Shown one piece after another: positions 15,772 to 24,343 of a stretch of DNA of 64,000 nucleotides; within the stretch, counting starts at the first letter, position 1, and the number at the start of each line of letters is the position of its first letter. A model generated the notes under the pieces. It was not told the origin of the DNA and ran no database searches. It worked only from the letters and a program-made list of their open reading frames with translations. Position numbers and translations under genes: made by a program. Source of the stretch: Flavobacterium fragile (lineage in GTDB: Bacteria > Bacteroidota > Bacteroidia > Flavobacteriales > Flavobacteriaceae); NCBI RefSeq assembly GCF_023634865.1, contig NZ_JAMLJN010000001.1, positions 248,001 to 312,000 on the forward strand, written 5' to 3'.

Positions 15772-17745
15772 TTGATATCAAAAGACACCATAGAAAAAGT
15801 ATTTGAAACCGCCCGAGTTGAGGAGGTGATTGGTGATTTTGTACAACTCAAACGCGCCGGAAGTAATTTGAAAGGATTGTCGCCGTTTGTAAACGAGAAA
15901 TCGCCTTCGTTTATGGTTTCTCCAGTGAAGCAAATTTGGAAAGATTTTTCATCTGGAAAAGGCGGAAATGCCGTGACTTTCTTAATGGAGCACGAACATT
16001 TTACCTATCCAGAAGCGATTAAATATTTAGCGGTAAAATACAATATTGAGATTGAAGAAACGGTTCAGACCGATGAAGATGTAGCGCAAGCCAATGAAAA
16101 GGAAAGTATGTATTTGGTTTCGGAATTCGCTCAGAAATATTTTCATCACACTTTATTAGAAACCGATGAAGGAAAAGCCATCGGATTATCGTATTTTAAA
16201 GAACGTGGTTTTACTTCTGATACAATTAAAAAATTCGGATTAGGATATTCGCCAGAAACTTGGGATGCTTTTACCAAAGAAGCGCTTGGGAAAGGTTATA
16301 AATTAGAATATTTAGAAAAAACCGGACTTTCGATTTTTAAGGAAGACAAACAGTTTGATCGTTTCAAAGGTCGTGTGATGTTTCCGATACAAAGTATGAG
16401 TGGGCGTGTTTTGGGTTTTGGTGGTCGTATTCTGACGAGCGATAAAAAAGCTGCAAAATACCTAAATTCGCCCGAAAGTGATATTTACCACAAGAGTAAA
16501 GTTTTGTACGGAATTTTCCATGCAAAGCAAGCTATCGCCAAACTAAATAATTGTTATTTAGTGGAAGGATATACCGATGTTATCCAAATGCATCAAGCCG
16601 GAATTGAAAACGTAGTCGCTTCTTCAGGAACGGCTTTAACGTCAGATCAAATCCGATTAATTAATCGCTTAACACCAAATATTACGGTTCTTTTTGATGG
16701 CGATGCTGCCGGACTTCGAGCGTCAATTCGTGGAATTGATTTGATTTTGGAAGCTGGAATGAACGTTAAAGTGTGTACGTTTCCTGATGGTGATGATCCG
16801 GATAGTTTTGCAAGAAAAACTTCGTATGAAGATTTGTTGCAATATTTCGAAGATAACGCCAAAGATTTCATTCAGTTCAAAGCTTCTTTGTTAATGCAAG
16901 AGGCCAAGAATGATCCAATTAAAAAAGCCGATTTAATTCGCGATATGGTTATTAGTATTTCTAAAATTCCAGACCGAATTAAACGTGAAGTTTACATAAA
17001 GGAATGTTCCCGAATCATGGATATTTCCGAAGATGTACTTTTCAATACGCTAGCGCAATTAGTTAAGAAAGATTTATCGGAAGCTAATAAGCAATTTAAA
17101 GAGGAACAAAAGGCGTTTGAAGTTGTAAGAAACGATATTGCCCAACCCACGCAAGTTGATATTCAATACGAATTGGAACACAAAATTATTCAGATTTTAT
17201 TGTTGTATGGAGATAAAGAAGCAGAATTTGAAGACACCATTTTGGCTCAAAATGAAGAAGGTGAAACAATTGAGGTAAAAGAGCAAAATAAGTATAAAGT
17301 TTTTCAACGTATTTATCTGAGTTTGCAAGAGGATGAAGTAGAATTAGCGAATCCAATTTTCAAAGCGATTTACAATCACTTAATTGCGTATTTCAATGAA
17401 AATGAAGTGTTTGAGTTGGATAAATACTTGATGCAATTGCCTGATGAATTAGCACAAGAAGTAACCACAATTCTTATGAACGAAGAACGTGAAGTTTTAC
17501 ATAATTGGGAAGTCCAACAAATTTATGTGAAGCAAAAAGAAGCCACCATAAGTCAATATGTAACAGAGACCATTATTACTTTACGATGGTATTTAGTAAA
17601 TAAGATTATTGATGACTTGAAAAACAATATTTCAAACGGGGAACAATCTGATAATTCCGAGACATTAGAAATGGTTATGGCTTACTTGGGGCTTACGCAT
17701 ATTTTTTCAAAAAGCTTAGGAAGAGTTTTATCAAGATACAACTAG
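15772..17745 (+). CDS. dnaG: DNA primase DnaG lacking the zinc-ribbon ligands
   Basis: 657 residues. Primase makes RNA primers at the fork. TOPRIM motifs are clear: 'LVEGYTDVIQMHQAGIENVV' and 'FDGDAAGLRA'. The N-terminal domain aligns with the CHC2 zinc ribbon, but all four metal ligands are replaced: C-x2-H becomes S-x2-V in 'LSPFVNEKSPSF', and C-x2-C becomes D-x2-S in 'KDFSSGKGG'. The start is TTG at 15772 (MISKDTIEKVFETARVEEVI after initiation); further upstream in this frame the residues are cysteine- and leucine-rich and lie over the terminator. The gene's end overlaps the convergent regulator by four bases. Confidence 0.93.
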   Translation: MISKDTIEKVFETARVEEVIGDFVQLKRAGSNLKGLSPFVNEKSPSFMVSPVKQIWKDFSSGKGGNAVTFLMEHEHFTYPEAIKYLAVKYNIEIEETVQTDEDVAQANEKESMYLVSEFAQKYFHHTLLETDEGKAIGLSYFKERGFTSDTIKKFGLGYSPETWDAFTKEALGKGYKLEYLEKTGLSIFKEDKQFDRFKGRVMFPIQSMSGRVLGFGGRILTSDKKAAKYLNSPESDIYHKSKVLYGIFHAKQAIAKLNNCYLVEGYTDVIQMHQAGIENVVASSGTALTSDQIRLINRLTPNITVLFDGDAAGLRASIRGIDLILEAGMNVKVCTFPDGDDPDSFARKTSYEDLLQYFEDNAKDFIQFKASLLMQEAKNDPIKKADLIRDMVISISKIPDRIKREVYIKECSRIMDISEDVLFNTLAQLVKKDLSEANKQFKEEQKAFEVVRNDIAQPTQVDIQYELEHKIIQILLLYGDKEAEFEDTILAQNEEGETIEVKEQNKYKVFQRIYLSLQEDEVELANPIFKAIYNHLIAYFNENEVFELDKYLMQLPDELAQEVTTILMNEEREVLHNWEVQQIYVKQKEATISQYVTETIITLRWYLVNKIIDDLKNNISNGEQSDNSETLEMVMAYLGLTHIFSKSLGRVLSRYN

Positions 17746-18371
17746 ATAATATCTAAATCTTTAGCTTTTTTCAGTAAATCAACTAAGTTAGTCACATTTA
17801 ATTTCGCTAACAAACGTAATTTGTATGTACTGATTGTTTTTTCATCTAGTCCAAGAATTTGAGCGATTTCCTTATTTTTTTTACCATCGTTTAGATAGCG
17901 CAGCACTTCAATCTCTCTAGTAGATAATTTTTTAAACAATCTTTCTGATTTTTTCCCTTTACTAAGAAGTTCAATACTTCTCTTTACAGATTCGCTGAAG
18001 ACTACTTTACCTTCAATAACTTTCTCAATAGTGCTTTCTAATTCTTTTAGCGAACTTCTTTTTGAAACATAAGCTGAAACTCCTGCTTTTATTGCTGTGG
18101 CAGCATACATTTGTTCGGAAACGTTAGTAAAAAGTATAATTTTACTCTTAGGAAAATCTTTTAGTAAACTTTTAATGTCTCTTATACTTGATAATCCGTC
18201 AAGAGCAACATCCAAAAGAACTATGTCAAAGTGTTTACTGTTTAAGGTAGTTAGTAAAGATTCTAAGTGATTAGCGGTTGCGGTAATTTCTATTTTGCTA
18301 TTTCCATGAAAATAAGACTGCAATCCCTGAACCACTACGGGTAAACTATCTGCTATACATATTTTAATCAT
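17742..18371 (-). CDS. NarL/FixJ-type response regulator (orphan)
   Basis: 209 residues: receiver domain with Asp7/Asp8 region, phospho-acceptor Asp54 in 'IVLLDVALDGLS', and the conserved Lys region 'AYVSKRSS'. The LuxR helix-turn-helix follows at about 145-205 ('LSTREIEVLRYLNDGKKNKEIAQIL', 'KTISTYKLRLLAKL'). It should bind DNA when phosphorylated. No histidine kinase gene is adjacent. Confidence 0.9.
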   Translation of the reverse strand: MIKICIADSLPVVVQGLQSYFHGNSKIEITATANHLESLLTTLNSKHFDIVLLDVALDGLSSIRDIKSLLKDFPKSKIILFTNVSEQMYAATAIKAGVSAYVSKRSSLKELESTIEKVIEGKVVFSESVKRSIELLSKGKKSERLFKKLSTREIEVLRYLNDGKKNKEIAQILGLDEKTISTYKLRLLAKLNVTNLVDLLKKAKDLDII

Positions 18372-18449
18372 AACTAAAATATTAATGGTTTTTAATATAC
18401 CAAAGTTACTAAAAAAAATGTAAACACTTATTAATTAATAGAATGATTA

Positions 18450-19253
18450 TTAAAAGTTTTCGGGCAATTTACAAAAAGGTATAGGGCTCATTTTATGCTG
18501 ATTGATTGTATTTAATCTTTTGTAAATTTGAATTACTTCTGCTTCTCTACCATAAAAATCTTCTGTAGTTTTTCCTTTTTCAGCCTGTTCCATAGCCCAT
18601 TCTAATTCGTCATAATTAGCTCCAATTTGATCTTCATCACTTCTGTCATCACCAAATAATCCATCGGTAGGTTTGGCGTTTAGAATGCTTTCTGGAACTT
18701 GTAAATACGAAGCTAGCAAACGAACTTCACTCTTAACTAAATCCGCAATTGGACTTATATCTACACCTCCATCGCCATATTTTGTAAAAAATCCAATACC
18801 AAAATCTTCCACTTTATTTCCTGTTCCAGCAACTAAAAATCCGTGTAAACCTGCAAAATAATATAAAGTAGTCATTCGCAAACGAGCACGAGTGTTGGCA
18901 AGTGATAAATTCAAAACAGCTTCGTTTTCACTAGAAGGAACTTGATTTTTAAAACTTTCAAATACGGGAGTTAAATCCGCTCTTGAGTTAAAAACATTTG
19001 GAAAACGCTTTTTCAATTGATCAATATGTTCATTCGCTCTATTCACGTGGCTTTCCGCTTGGTGTATCGGCATTTCAACACACAAAGTAGGCAAACCGGT
19101 CTGTGCACATAAAGTAGAAGTTAAAGCACTATCAATTCCGCCTGATATGCCCACAACAAACCCCTTAACTTTTGCGTTAATAGCATAATCATATAGCCAT
19201 TTTACTATAAATTGATTGATTTTTTCTGCTTGAAAGTGGTTGGAATTTGTCAT
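18450..19253 (-). CDS. nadE: Ammonia-dependent NAD(+) synthetase
   Basis: 267 residues with the ATP-pyrophosphatase P-loop 'GISGGIDSALT' and the conserved 'GTGNKVEDFGIGFFTKYGDG' and 'KPTDGLFGDDRSDE' segments. It makes NAD from nicotinate adenine dinucleotide. No glutaminase domain is present, so it uses ammonia. The ATG at 19253 gives the family start MTNSNHFQAEKINQFI; an in-frame upstream start at 19295 would place 14 extra residues in the promoter region. It diverges from gldB. Confidence 0.93.
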   Translation of the reverse strand: MTNSNHFQAEKINQFIVKWLYDYAINAKVKGFVVGISGGIDSALTSTLCAQTGLPTLCVEMPIHQAESHVNRANEHIDQLKKRFPNVFNSRADLTPVFESFKNQVPSSENEAVLNLSLANTRARLRMTTLYYFAGLHGFLVAGTGNKVEDFGIGFFTKYGDGGVDISPIADLVKSEVRLLASYLQVPESILNAKPTDGLFGDDRSDEDQIGANYDELEWAMEQAEKGKTTEDFYGREAEVIQIYKRLNTINQHKMSPIPFCKLPENF

Positions 19254-19284
19254 TTTTTTATGAAAATTTATGTGTCGATAACTG

Positions 19285-19292
19285 TATATTTG
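19285..19292 (+). promoter_or_regulatory. gldB -7 element, overlapping a divergent nadE promoter
   Basis: TATATTTG fits TAnnTTTG 33 bases before the gldB ATG. The next bases make the shared core TTTGCAAA, so the reverse strand reads TTAATTTG across the same spot, a one-mismatch -7 box for nadE. Confidence 0.5.
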
Positions 19293-19324
19293 CAAATTAA
19301 TTTTGGTTTATAAAAGTATTAAAA

Positions 19325-20296
19325 ATGCACAATATGAAGAAATTATTATTTGCTCTTTTTGCTATTTCTTTATTCTCTTGTAAAGAAGAAAGTAAGGTGG
19401 AAGAAGCGGTTGCAAAAATTCCGGTTGAATTCAAAGTGGAGCGATTTGACCAAGTATTTTATCAATCAAAGCCAGAGGATTTACAAAAGATTAAAGCGCA
19501 ATATCCTTTCTTTTTTCCGGTAGGAAATCCGGATTCGGTTTGGGTTAACAAAATTAAGAATCCTTTATTGCAAGAGTTGTACAAGGAAGTTCAAATGAAA
19601 TATCCCACTCTTGGTCCAATCGAAACGGATATGGAAAAGATGTTTGCTTATGTGCAATATTATTTTCCGAAATTTAAAACACCAAGAGTTATTACTTTAA
19701 TTAATGAAGTGGATACGGAAGCCAAATCCTTTTATGTGGATACTTTAGCTTTAGTTTCATTAGATTGTTATTTAGGTAAAGAACATCGTTTTTATGTTGA
19801 TTTTCCTGAATATAAAAAGCAAAGTTTGGAACCAAATCAAATTTTACCCGATTTAGTCTCGACCTTTTGTTATGGTAAAATTGCACCTCCAACCGATAGA
19901 ACGTTACTTTCTGCTATGATTTACTACGGAAAAGAATTGTATGTAAAAGACAAATTGATTCCGTTTTATTCGGATGCAGATAAAATTGGTTACACCGATA
20001 TGCAAATTAAATTTTGCCAAGAAAACGAATATTTCATGTGGAGCCATTTTATAGAAAATAAATTATTATTCGATACCAATTCTAAAAATGAATTACGATT
20101 TATAAAACCCGCACCTTTTTCAAAATTTTATTTAGAAATTGATAATCAAACGCCAGGAAGAGTGGGTCAATGGTTAGGTTGGCAAATCGTAAGAAGCTAC
20201 ATGGAAAACAATGAAAAAGTAACCTTAGAACAATTGTTAGCAATGGATGCTAAAACCATCTTTGATAATTCAAAATATAAACCCAAGAAACCCTAG
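19325..20296 (+). CDS. gldB: Gliding motility lipoprotein GldB
   Basis: 323 residues with a lipoprotein signal (FAISLFSC, lipidated Cys19). The body matches GldB in my recollection ('FKVERFDQVFYQSKPEDLQK', 'GRVGQWLGWQIVRSYMENN'). GldB is one of the Gld proteins needed for gliding and for the type IX secretion machinery in flavobacteria, in the cell envelope. The gldB-gldC order with nadE nearby matches the arrangement I know from Flavobacterium. A second in-frame ATG at 19334 is also possible. Confidence 0.92.
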   Translation: MHNMKKLLFALFAISLFSCKEESKVEEAVAKIPVEFKVERFDQVFYQSKPEDLQKIKAQYPFFFPVGNPDSVWVNKIKNPLLQELYKEVQMKYPTLGPIETDMEKMFAYVQYYFPKFKTPRVITLINEVDTEAKSFYVDTLALVSLDCYLGKEHRFYVDFPEYKKQSLEPNQILPDLVSTFCYGKIAPPTDRTLLSAMIYYGKELYVKDKLIPFYSDADKIGYTDMQIKFCQENEYFMWSHFIENKLLFDTNSKNELRFIKPAPFSKFYLEIDNQTPGRVGQWLGWQIVRSYMENNEKVTLEQLLAMDAKTIFDNSKYKPKKP

Positions 20297-20300
20297 TTAA

Positions 20301-20627
20301 ATGAAAACGTCAGATATAAAAATTACCGTAGCATTAGACGAAAATAATATTCCAGAGAAATTATTGTGGACTGCTCAAGATGGTGGTGTGGAACAGGAAG
20401 AGGCTAAAGCAATGTTGTTATCCGTTTGGGATAGCAAAGCTAAAGAAACGCTTCGTATTGATTTATGGACAAAAGATATGCCAGTAGATGAAATGAAACA
20501 ATTCTTCCATCAAACTTTAGTAGCCATGGCAGATACTTTTCAACGCGCCACTGCCGATGAGAAAATGTCAGATACCATGAGAGATTTCTGTGAGTACTTC
20601 GCCGAAAAAATGGATTTAAAAGCATAA
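20301..20627 (+). CDS. gldC: Gliding motility protein GldC
   Basis: A 108-residue cytoplasmic protein without signal or membrane segment: 'SDIKITVALDENNIPEKLLW' then 'ALVAMADTFQRATADEKMSD'-like helices. It starts four bases after the gldB stop, and a strong terminator overlaps its stop. GldC is reported to aid, but not to be essential for, gliding and is structurally SecB-like (established, from memory). Confidence 0.92.
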   Translation: MKTSDIKITVALDENNIPEKLLWTAQDGGVEQEEAKAMLLSVWDSKAKETLRIDLWTKDMPVDEMKQFFHQTLVAMADTFQRATADEKMSDTMRDFCEYFAEKMDLKA

Positions 20628-20656
20628 AAAAAGTCGCTAGAAATAGCGACTTTTTT
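20625..20656. terminator. Bidirectional terminator between gldC and a convergent lipoprotein gene
   Basis: A7 - GTCGCTA - loop GAAA - TAGCGAC - T6. The perfect stem with A and T tracts on both sides can stop gldC and the minus-strand gene that ends at 20662. Confidence 0.9.
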
Positions 20657-20661
20657 GTTTT

Positions 20662-21252
20662 TTATAGTATGGATTTTTCATCTAAATCCTTAAAAATCTT
20701 TTTCAAAGAGCCAAACAATAAACTCTGAGATGATTTTGAAAAGGTAACATCACTGTTGCTCTTTTCAGGATTTCCAGTAACCCCAAAGGCGTTTTTATGG
20801 TAAATAACTTGTTTAGTATTTAAATCGTAAATAATGAGTTGTATTGAAGCTTCATTAGTAAGGTTACTATTGAATCTTGCTGGTGTTGCATCGATGGCAC
20901 CTAATTCATTTTTAGAATTCCCTGATTTTATTTGAATGAAGAAATCATAATTAGTGCCTATTTTAATTTGCTTTAATTCTTCACTGCTTAATGGAAAATT
21001 ATTTTTTTGAGAAATTAATACTTTTTCATTAAAAACAGTATTAAACCTTTGGTCTAACTTTTTTTCAAAAAAATCGGTTGTCATTTTTGTAAGTTTGTCC
21101 TCATTTTCTTTAGAGGTTTGAATTCTGTCCAATAGCCACTTTCCTTCAGAAAAATCAACACCGGTGGTTATAGAATCGTCCTTAAAGTAATATTTTGGTA
21201 GATTACATGAGGAAAATAAAAATACTAAAAACAAAAATTTAAAAGCCTTCAT
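20662..21252 (-). CDS. Unknown lipoprotein
   Basis: 196 residues with a lipoprotein signal (KFLFLVFLFSSC, lipidated cysteine at about residue 16). The rest reads as a soluble alpha/beta domain ('DFFIQIKSGNSK', 'ASIQLIIYDLNTKQVIYHKN') such as is seen in small envelope lipoproteins. I do not recognise the family. The start lies 14 bases inside the end of engB, so it is translated from the engB transcript. Confidence 0.65.
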   Translation of the reverse strand: MKAFKFLFLVFLFSSCNLPKYYFKDDSITTGVDFSEGKWLLDRIQTSKENEDKLTKMTTDFFEKKLDQRFNTVFNEKVLISQKNNFPLSSEELKQIKIGTNYDFFIQIKSGNSKNELGAIDATPARFNSNLTNEASIQLIIYDLNTKQVIYHKNAFGVTGNPEKSNSDVTFSKSSQSLLFGSLKKIFKDLDEKSIL

Positions 21253-21856
21253 TCTTAAAAATATCTTCGTTGATTTGATCAATATACTCTAATATAGCAT
21301 CTCTACCTGTAGCTTCTAGTGATGAGGTTATAAAATATTGAGGCATTTCGGTCCAGTTGTTGGCTAACATTTGTTTTTTATAAGCCGCAACGTGAGAAGC
21401 TACTTTTGTTTTTCCAATTTTATCTGCTTTCGTAAAAATTATCGCAAACGGAATTTCGCTTTCGCCTAAGTATTCCATAAATTCCAAATCGATCTTTTGG
21501 GCTTCTAAACGAATATCGATTAATACAAAAGCGCAAATTAATTGCTCGCGTCTTTCAAAATAATCTGTTATAAATTGTTGGAAAACAGCTTTTGTCTTTT
21601 TTGAAACTCTAGCATAACCATAACCCGGTAAATCTACTAAAAACCAATTATTATTGATTTTGAAGTGATTGATTAATTGGGTTTTTCCTGGTTTTGATGA
21701 GGTTTTTGCCAAATTTTTATGGTTCGTCAACATGTTAATCAATGATGATTTTCCTACATTGGAACGACCAATAAAAGCGTACTCAGGTAAACGTTCTTTC
21801 GGACATTTATCTACTTCTGAATTACTGACAATAAATTCGGCGGTATTAATTTTCAT
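21239..21856 (-). CDS. engB: Ribosome biogenesis GTPase EngB (YihA/YsxC)
   Basis: 205 residues with G1 'GRSNVGKSSL', G2 'SSKPGKTQ', G3 'DLPGYGYA', G4 'FTKADKIG' and G5 'TSSLEATG'. It is a cytoplasmic GTPase needed for assembly of the large ribosomal subunit. An upstream in-frame start at 21880 would add eight residues; ATG at 21856 (MKINTAEFIVSNSEVDKCP) fits the family. It is followed by an overlapping lipoprotein gene. Confidence 0.95.
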   Translation of the reverse strand: MKINTAEFIVSNSEVDKCPKERLPEYAFIGRSNVGKSSLINMLTNHKNLAKTSSKPGKTQLINHFKINNNWFLVDLPGYGYARVSKKTKAVFQQFITDYFERREQLICAFVLIDIRLEAQKIDLEFMEYLGESEIPFAIIFTKADKIGKTKVASHVAAYKKQMLANNWTEMPQYFITSSLEATGRDAILEYIDQINEDIFKNEGF

Positions 21857-21892
21857 AGTATTTAAAATAAAATTCCCCAAAAAGGGGAACCA

Positions 21893-22648
21893 TTATATAT
21901 TATTTTTTTGTAACCAATTAAAAAGAATTTCATTGAATTGTTCAGGATGCTCCATCATGGCAGCATGTCCGCATTTTTCTATCCAAAACAATTCTGAATT
22001 CGGTAATAATCTGTCAAATTCTTCCGCTACATTTGGAGGGGTTACTTTGTCATTTCTTCCCCAGATTATGCAGGTTGGAGTGGTCATTTTTGGTAAATCT
22101 TTTGCCATATTATGACGAATTGCACTCTTAGCAATTGTCAACGTTTTAATCAATTTGATTCTGTCGTTTACTGTAGCAAAAACTTCATCAACAATTTCCT
22201 TAGTTGCAATCGCTGGATCGTAAAATACATCTTCTGCTTTCTTTTTGATGTATTCGTAATCACCGCGTTTTGGGTAACTTTCACCCATTCCACTTTCATA
22301 TAAGCCTGAACTTCCTGTAATTACTAAAGCTTTTACTAATTCAGGGTACATTTTGGTGAAATATAATCCAATGTGTCCTCCTAATGAGTTTCCAAGTAAG
22401 ATAACTTTGTCATATCCTTTAAAAACCACAAAGTCTTTAACAAATTTGGAAAAAGCCTTAACGTTAGTTTTTAAAATGTTTTGAGTGTAAATAGGTAATT
22501 CAGGAATCACCACTTTATAACCTTTTGGTGGAAAATAATTTGCCACACCATCAAAGTTACTCAATCCTCCCATTAATCCGTGTAAAATGATAATTGGTGT
22601 TCCTTCGCCAGCTTCAAAATAAGTATATTTCTTTTCTTTTTTTAACAT
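21893..22648 (-). CDS. Alpha/beta-fold hydrolase
   Basis: 251 residues with the oxyanion region 'ILHGLMGG', nucleophile elbow 'LLGNSLGGHIG' (catalytic Ser in GNSLGG), 'WGRNDKVTPP' (acid) and 'KCGHAAMMEHPE' (catalytic His). It resembles the cytoplasmic esterase/C-C hydrolase branch. The substrate is unknown. The ATG at 22648 is used; a GTG nine bases upstream is also possible. A TATATTTG promoter element lies 35 bases upstream. Confidence 0.85.
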   Translation of the reverse strand: MLKKEKKYTYFEAGEGTPIIILHGLMGGLSNFDGVANYFPPKGYKVVIPELPIYTQNILKTNVKAFSKFVKDFVVFKGYDKVILLGNSLGGHIGLYFTKMYPELVKALVITGSSGLYESGMGESYPKRGDYEYIKKKAEDVFYDPAIATKEIVDEVFATVNDRIKLIKTLTIAKSAIRHNMAKDLPKMTTPTCIIWGRNDKVTPPNVAEEFDRLLPNSELFWIEKCGHAAMMEHPEQFNEILFNWLQKNNI

Positions 22649-22682
22649 AAATGCCACTTGATGTGTTAATTCTCATGTTCGA

Positions 22683-22690
22683 CAAATATA
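22683..22690 (-). promoter_or_regulatory. -7 element of the alpha/beta hydrolase gene
   Basis: CAAATATA on the plus strand reads TATATTTG on the minus strand, a match to TAnnTTTG. It is placed to start transcription near 22676, upstream of both candidate start codons. Confidence 0.5.
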
Positions 22691-22912
22691 CTATTTTCTT
22701 AAAGAATCTAAAGAAAAAAATGTCATAGATATTTTTAAGCTCAACGCATTTGTAAATGGTTAGTTATCAACAATTTTGTTAGGATTTTACGAAACGAGCT
22801 TCAATTTTTTTGCATAGTTATCATTTGTTAAAGCCTTCTTAAATCTAGGATTTGCAAATGATATTAAGTTAAAAGTGGAAAACAGAGTTTTAAATTCCAA
22901 AAACTTATTAAC

Positions 22913-22942
22913 AAAGTGGTAGTTTGTGGTAAAAAGTGGTAA
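22913..22942 (+). promoter_or_regulatory. Putative MraZ operator: three 10-bp direct repeats
   Basis: AAAGTGGTAG, TTTGTGGTAA and AAAGTGGTAA follow each other without a gap, sharing GTGGTA at a strict 10-base period. One more AAAGTGG lies at 22872-22878. MraZ is known to bind short GTGG-containing repeats on one face of the helix before its own gene, so autoregulation is the likely role. Confidence 0.7.
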
Positions 22943-22950
22943 AATTTTTC

Positions 22951-22958
22951 TAAATTTG
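22951..22958 (+). promoter_or_regulatory. dcw cluster -7 promoter element
   Basis: TAAATTTG fits TAnnTTTG, eight bases after the operator-like repeats and 33 bases before the mraZ TTG start. A TTTG inside the second repeat (22923-22926) is 24 bases away, a longer spacer than usual, so binding at the repeats would cover the upstream half of the promoter. Confidence 0.6.
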
Positions 22959-22983
22959 TCCTTATTCTAATCGAAAAGAAAAG

Positions 22984-23454
22984 TTGAAAACATTAATCGG
23001 AACATATGAATGTAAAGTGGATGCCAAAGGAAGGCTGATGCTGCCTACTTCGCTAAAGAAACAATTGGGTTCTTTGGAGGATGGTTTCGTATTGAAACGT
23101 TCGGTTTTTCAACCTTGTTTGGAGTTGTTTCCAATGGCGGAATGGAATAAAATGATGTTGAAAATCAATAAACTAAATCGTTTTAATAAAAAGAACGATG
23201 ATTTTATTAGAAGATTTACAGCAGGAGTTAAAATAATTGAGATTGATGCAACAGGGCGACTTTTAATTCCGAAAGATTTAGTGGTTTTTGCTCAAATTGA
23301 TAAAGATATTGTGTTGAATTCAGCTATCAATATCATCGAGATTTGGGATAAGGATAAATATGAAAATGCGATTGAAAACGCTGTGGGTGATTTCGCAGAC
23401 TTGGCAGAAGAAGTAATGGGTAATTTTAATGACGACGAAGATGGAATATCATAA
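22984..23454 (+). CDS. mraZ: Transcriptional regulator / division protein MraZ
   Basis: 156 residues with two AbrB-like half-sites, each with the family signature: 'YECKVDAKGRLMLPTSLKK' near the N-terminus and 'IDATGRLLIPKDL' near residue 95. MraZ forms a ring and represses the dcw operon in several bacteria. Initiation is at TTG (22984); the second residue onward, KTLIGTYECKVDAKGR, matches the family start. It leads the cluster and overlaps rsmH. Confidence 0.95.
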   Translation: MKTLIGTYECKVDAKGRLMLPTSLKKQLGSLEDGFVLKRSVFQPCLELFPMAEWNKMMLKINKLNRFNKKNDDFIRRFTAGVKIIEIDATGRLLIPKDLVVFAQIDKDIVLNSAINIIEIWDKDKYENAIENAVGDFADLAEEVMGNFNDDEDGIS

Positions 23455-24337
23455 TCCAGTATTGTTAAAAGAAACAGTTGATGGATTGAATATTCATCCT
23501 GATGGTATATATGTGGATGTTACTTTTGGTGGTGGCGGTCACTCGAGAGAAATTATGAGTCGATTGGGTGAAAACGGAAAACTATTCGCTTTTGACCAAG
23601 ATTTAGACGCTTTAAAAAATGCAATTAACGACGAGCGATTTACTTTAATCAATGAAAATTTTCGCTATATAAAAAGGTTTTTACGTTTCCACGGAATCAA
23701 ACAAGTAGATGGGATTTTGGCTGATTTAGGCGTTTCGTCTCACCAATTTGATGTGGCAGAAAGAGGTTTTTCAACCCGTTTTGATGCCGAATTGGATATG
23801 CGAATGAATCAAAAAGGTGACATCAGTGCGTATCACGTGGTGAATGAATATGACGAACAAGATATTGCAAGAGTTTTGTTTGATTACGGCGAACTAAAAA
23901 ACGCTAGAGCGATGGCTAACGTAATCGTAACGGCTCGAAAAGATAAAGAAATCCGAAATTCGGACGAATTGAAAAAAGTGTTGGCAAAATTTCTTCCGGG
24001 TCACAAGAGTAATAAAATTTTAGCTCAAATATACCAAGCCATTCGTATCGAAGTCAATCAGGAAATGGATGTGTTGAAAGAGTTTTTAGAACAATCCTTA
24101 GAGATTCTGAAACCTGGAGGCCGACTGAGTGTTATCTCGTATCACTCATTAGAAGACAGATTGGTAAAACGTTACATGCGAAACGGCATGTTTGAAGGAG
24201 AACCAGAAAGAGATTTCTTCGGAAATTTTAAAGTTCCTTTCAAAATCATTGAAAAATTAATTGTTCCTACAGAAGAGGAAATAGCATCAAACAATAGAGC
24301 ACGAAGTGCAAAACTAAGAGTAGCAGAAAAAATATAG
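23441..24337 (+). CDS. rsmH: 16S rRNA (cytosine-1402-N4)-methyltransferase RsmH
   Basis: 298 residues with 'VDVTFGGGGHSREI' (SAM motif I) and 'DLGVSSHQFDVAERGFS', the hallmark of RsmH/MraW. The ATG at 23441 gives the typical start MEYHNPVLLKETV; an ATG at 23429 would add four residues. Either start lies within the end of mraZ, so translation is coupled. Confidence 0.95.
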   Translation: MEYHNPVLLKETVDGLNIHPDGIYVDVTFGGGGHSREIMSRLGENGKLFAFDQDLDALKNAINDERFTLINENFRYIKRFLRFHGIKQVDGILADLGVSSHQFDVAERGFSTRFDAELDMRMNQKGDISAYHVVNEYDEQDIARVLFDYGELKNARAMANVIVTARKDKEIRNSDELKKVLAKFLPGHKSNKILAQIYQAIRIEVNQEMDVLKEFLEQSLEILKPGGRLSVISYHSLEDRLVKRYMRNGMFEGEPERDFFGNFKVPFKIIEKLIVPTEEEIASNNRARSAKLRVAEKI

Positions 24338-24343
24338 CAATAA

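Larger units (their letters stand above)
22649..22983. other. Intergenic region: divergent promoters of the hydrolase gene and the dcw cluster
   Basis: This 335-base gap has no credible gene. At its left end is the hydrolase promoter and at its right end the mraZ promoter and operator-like repeats. Between about 22691 and 22870 I see only AT-rich DNA without clear repeats or hairpins. Confidence 0.7.

Noticed and set aside
21669..22115. Open frame on the plus strand across engB and the hydrolase
   Set aside because: It runs antisense through the coding parts of two well-identified genes and has no recognisable domain or start site.
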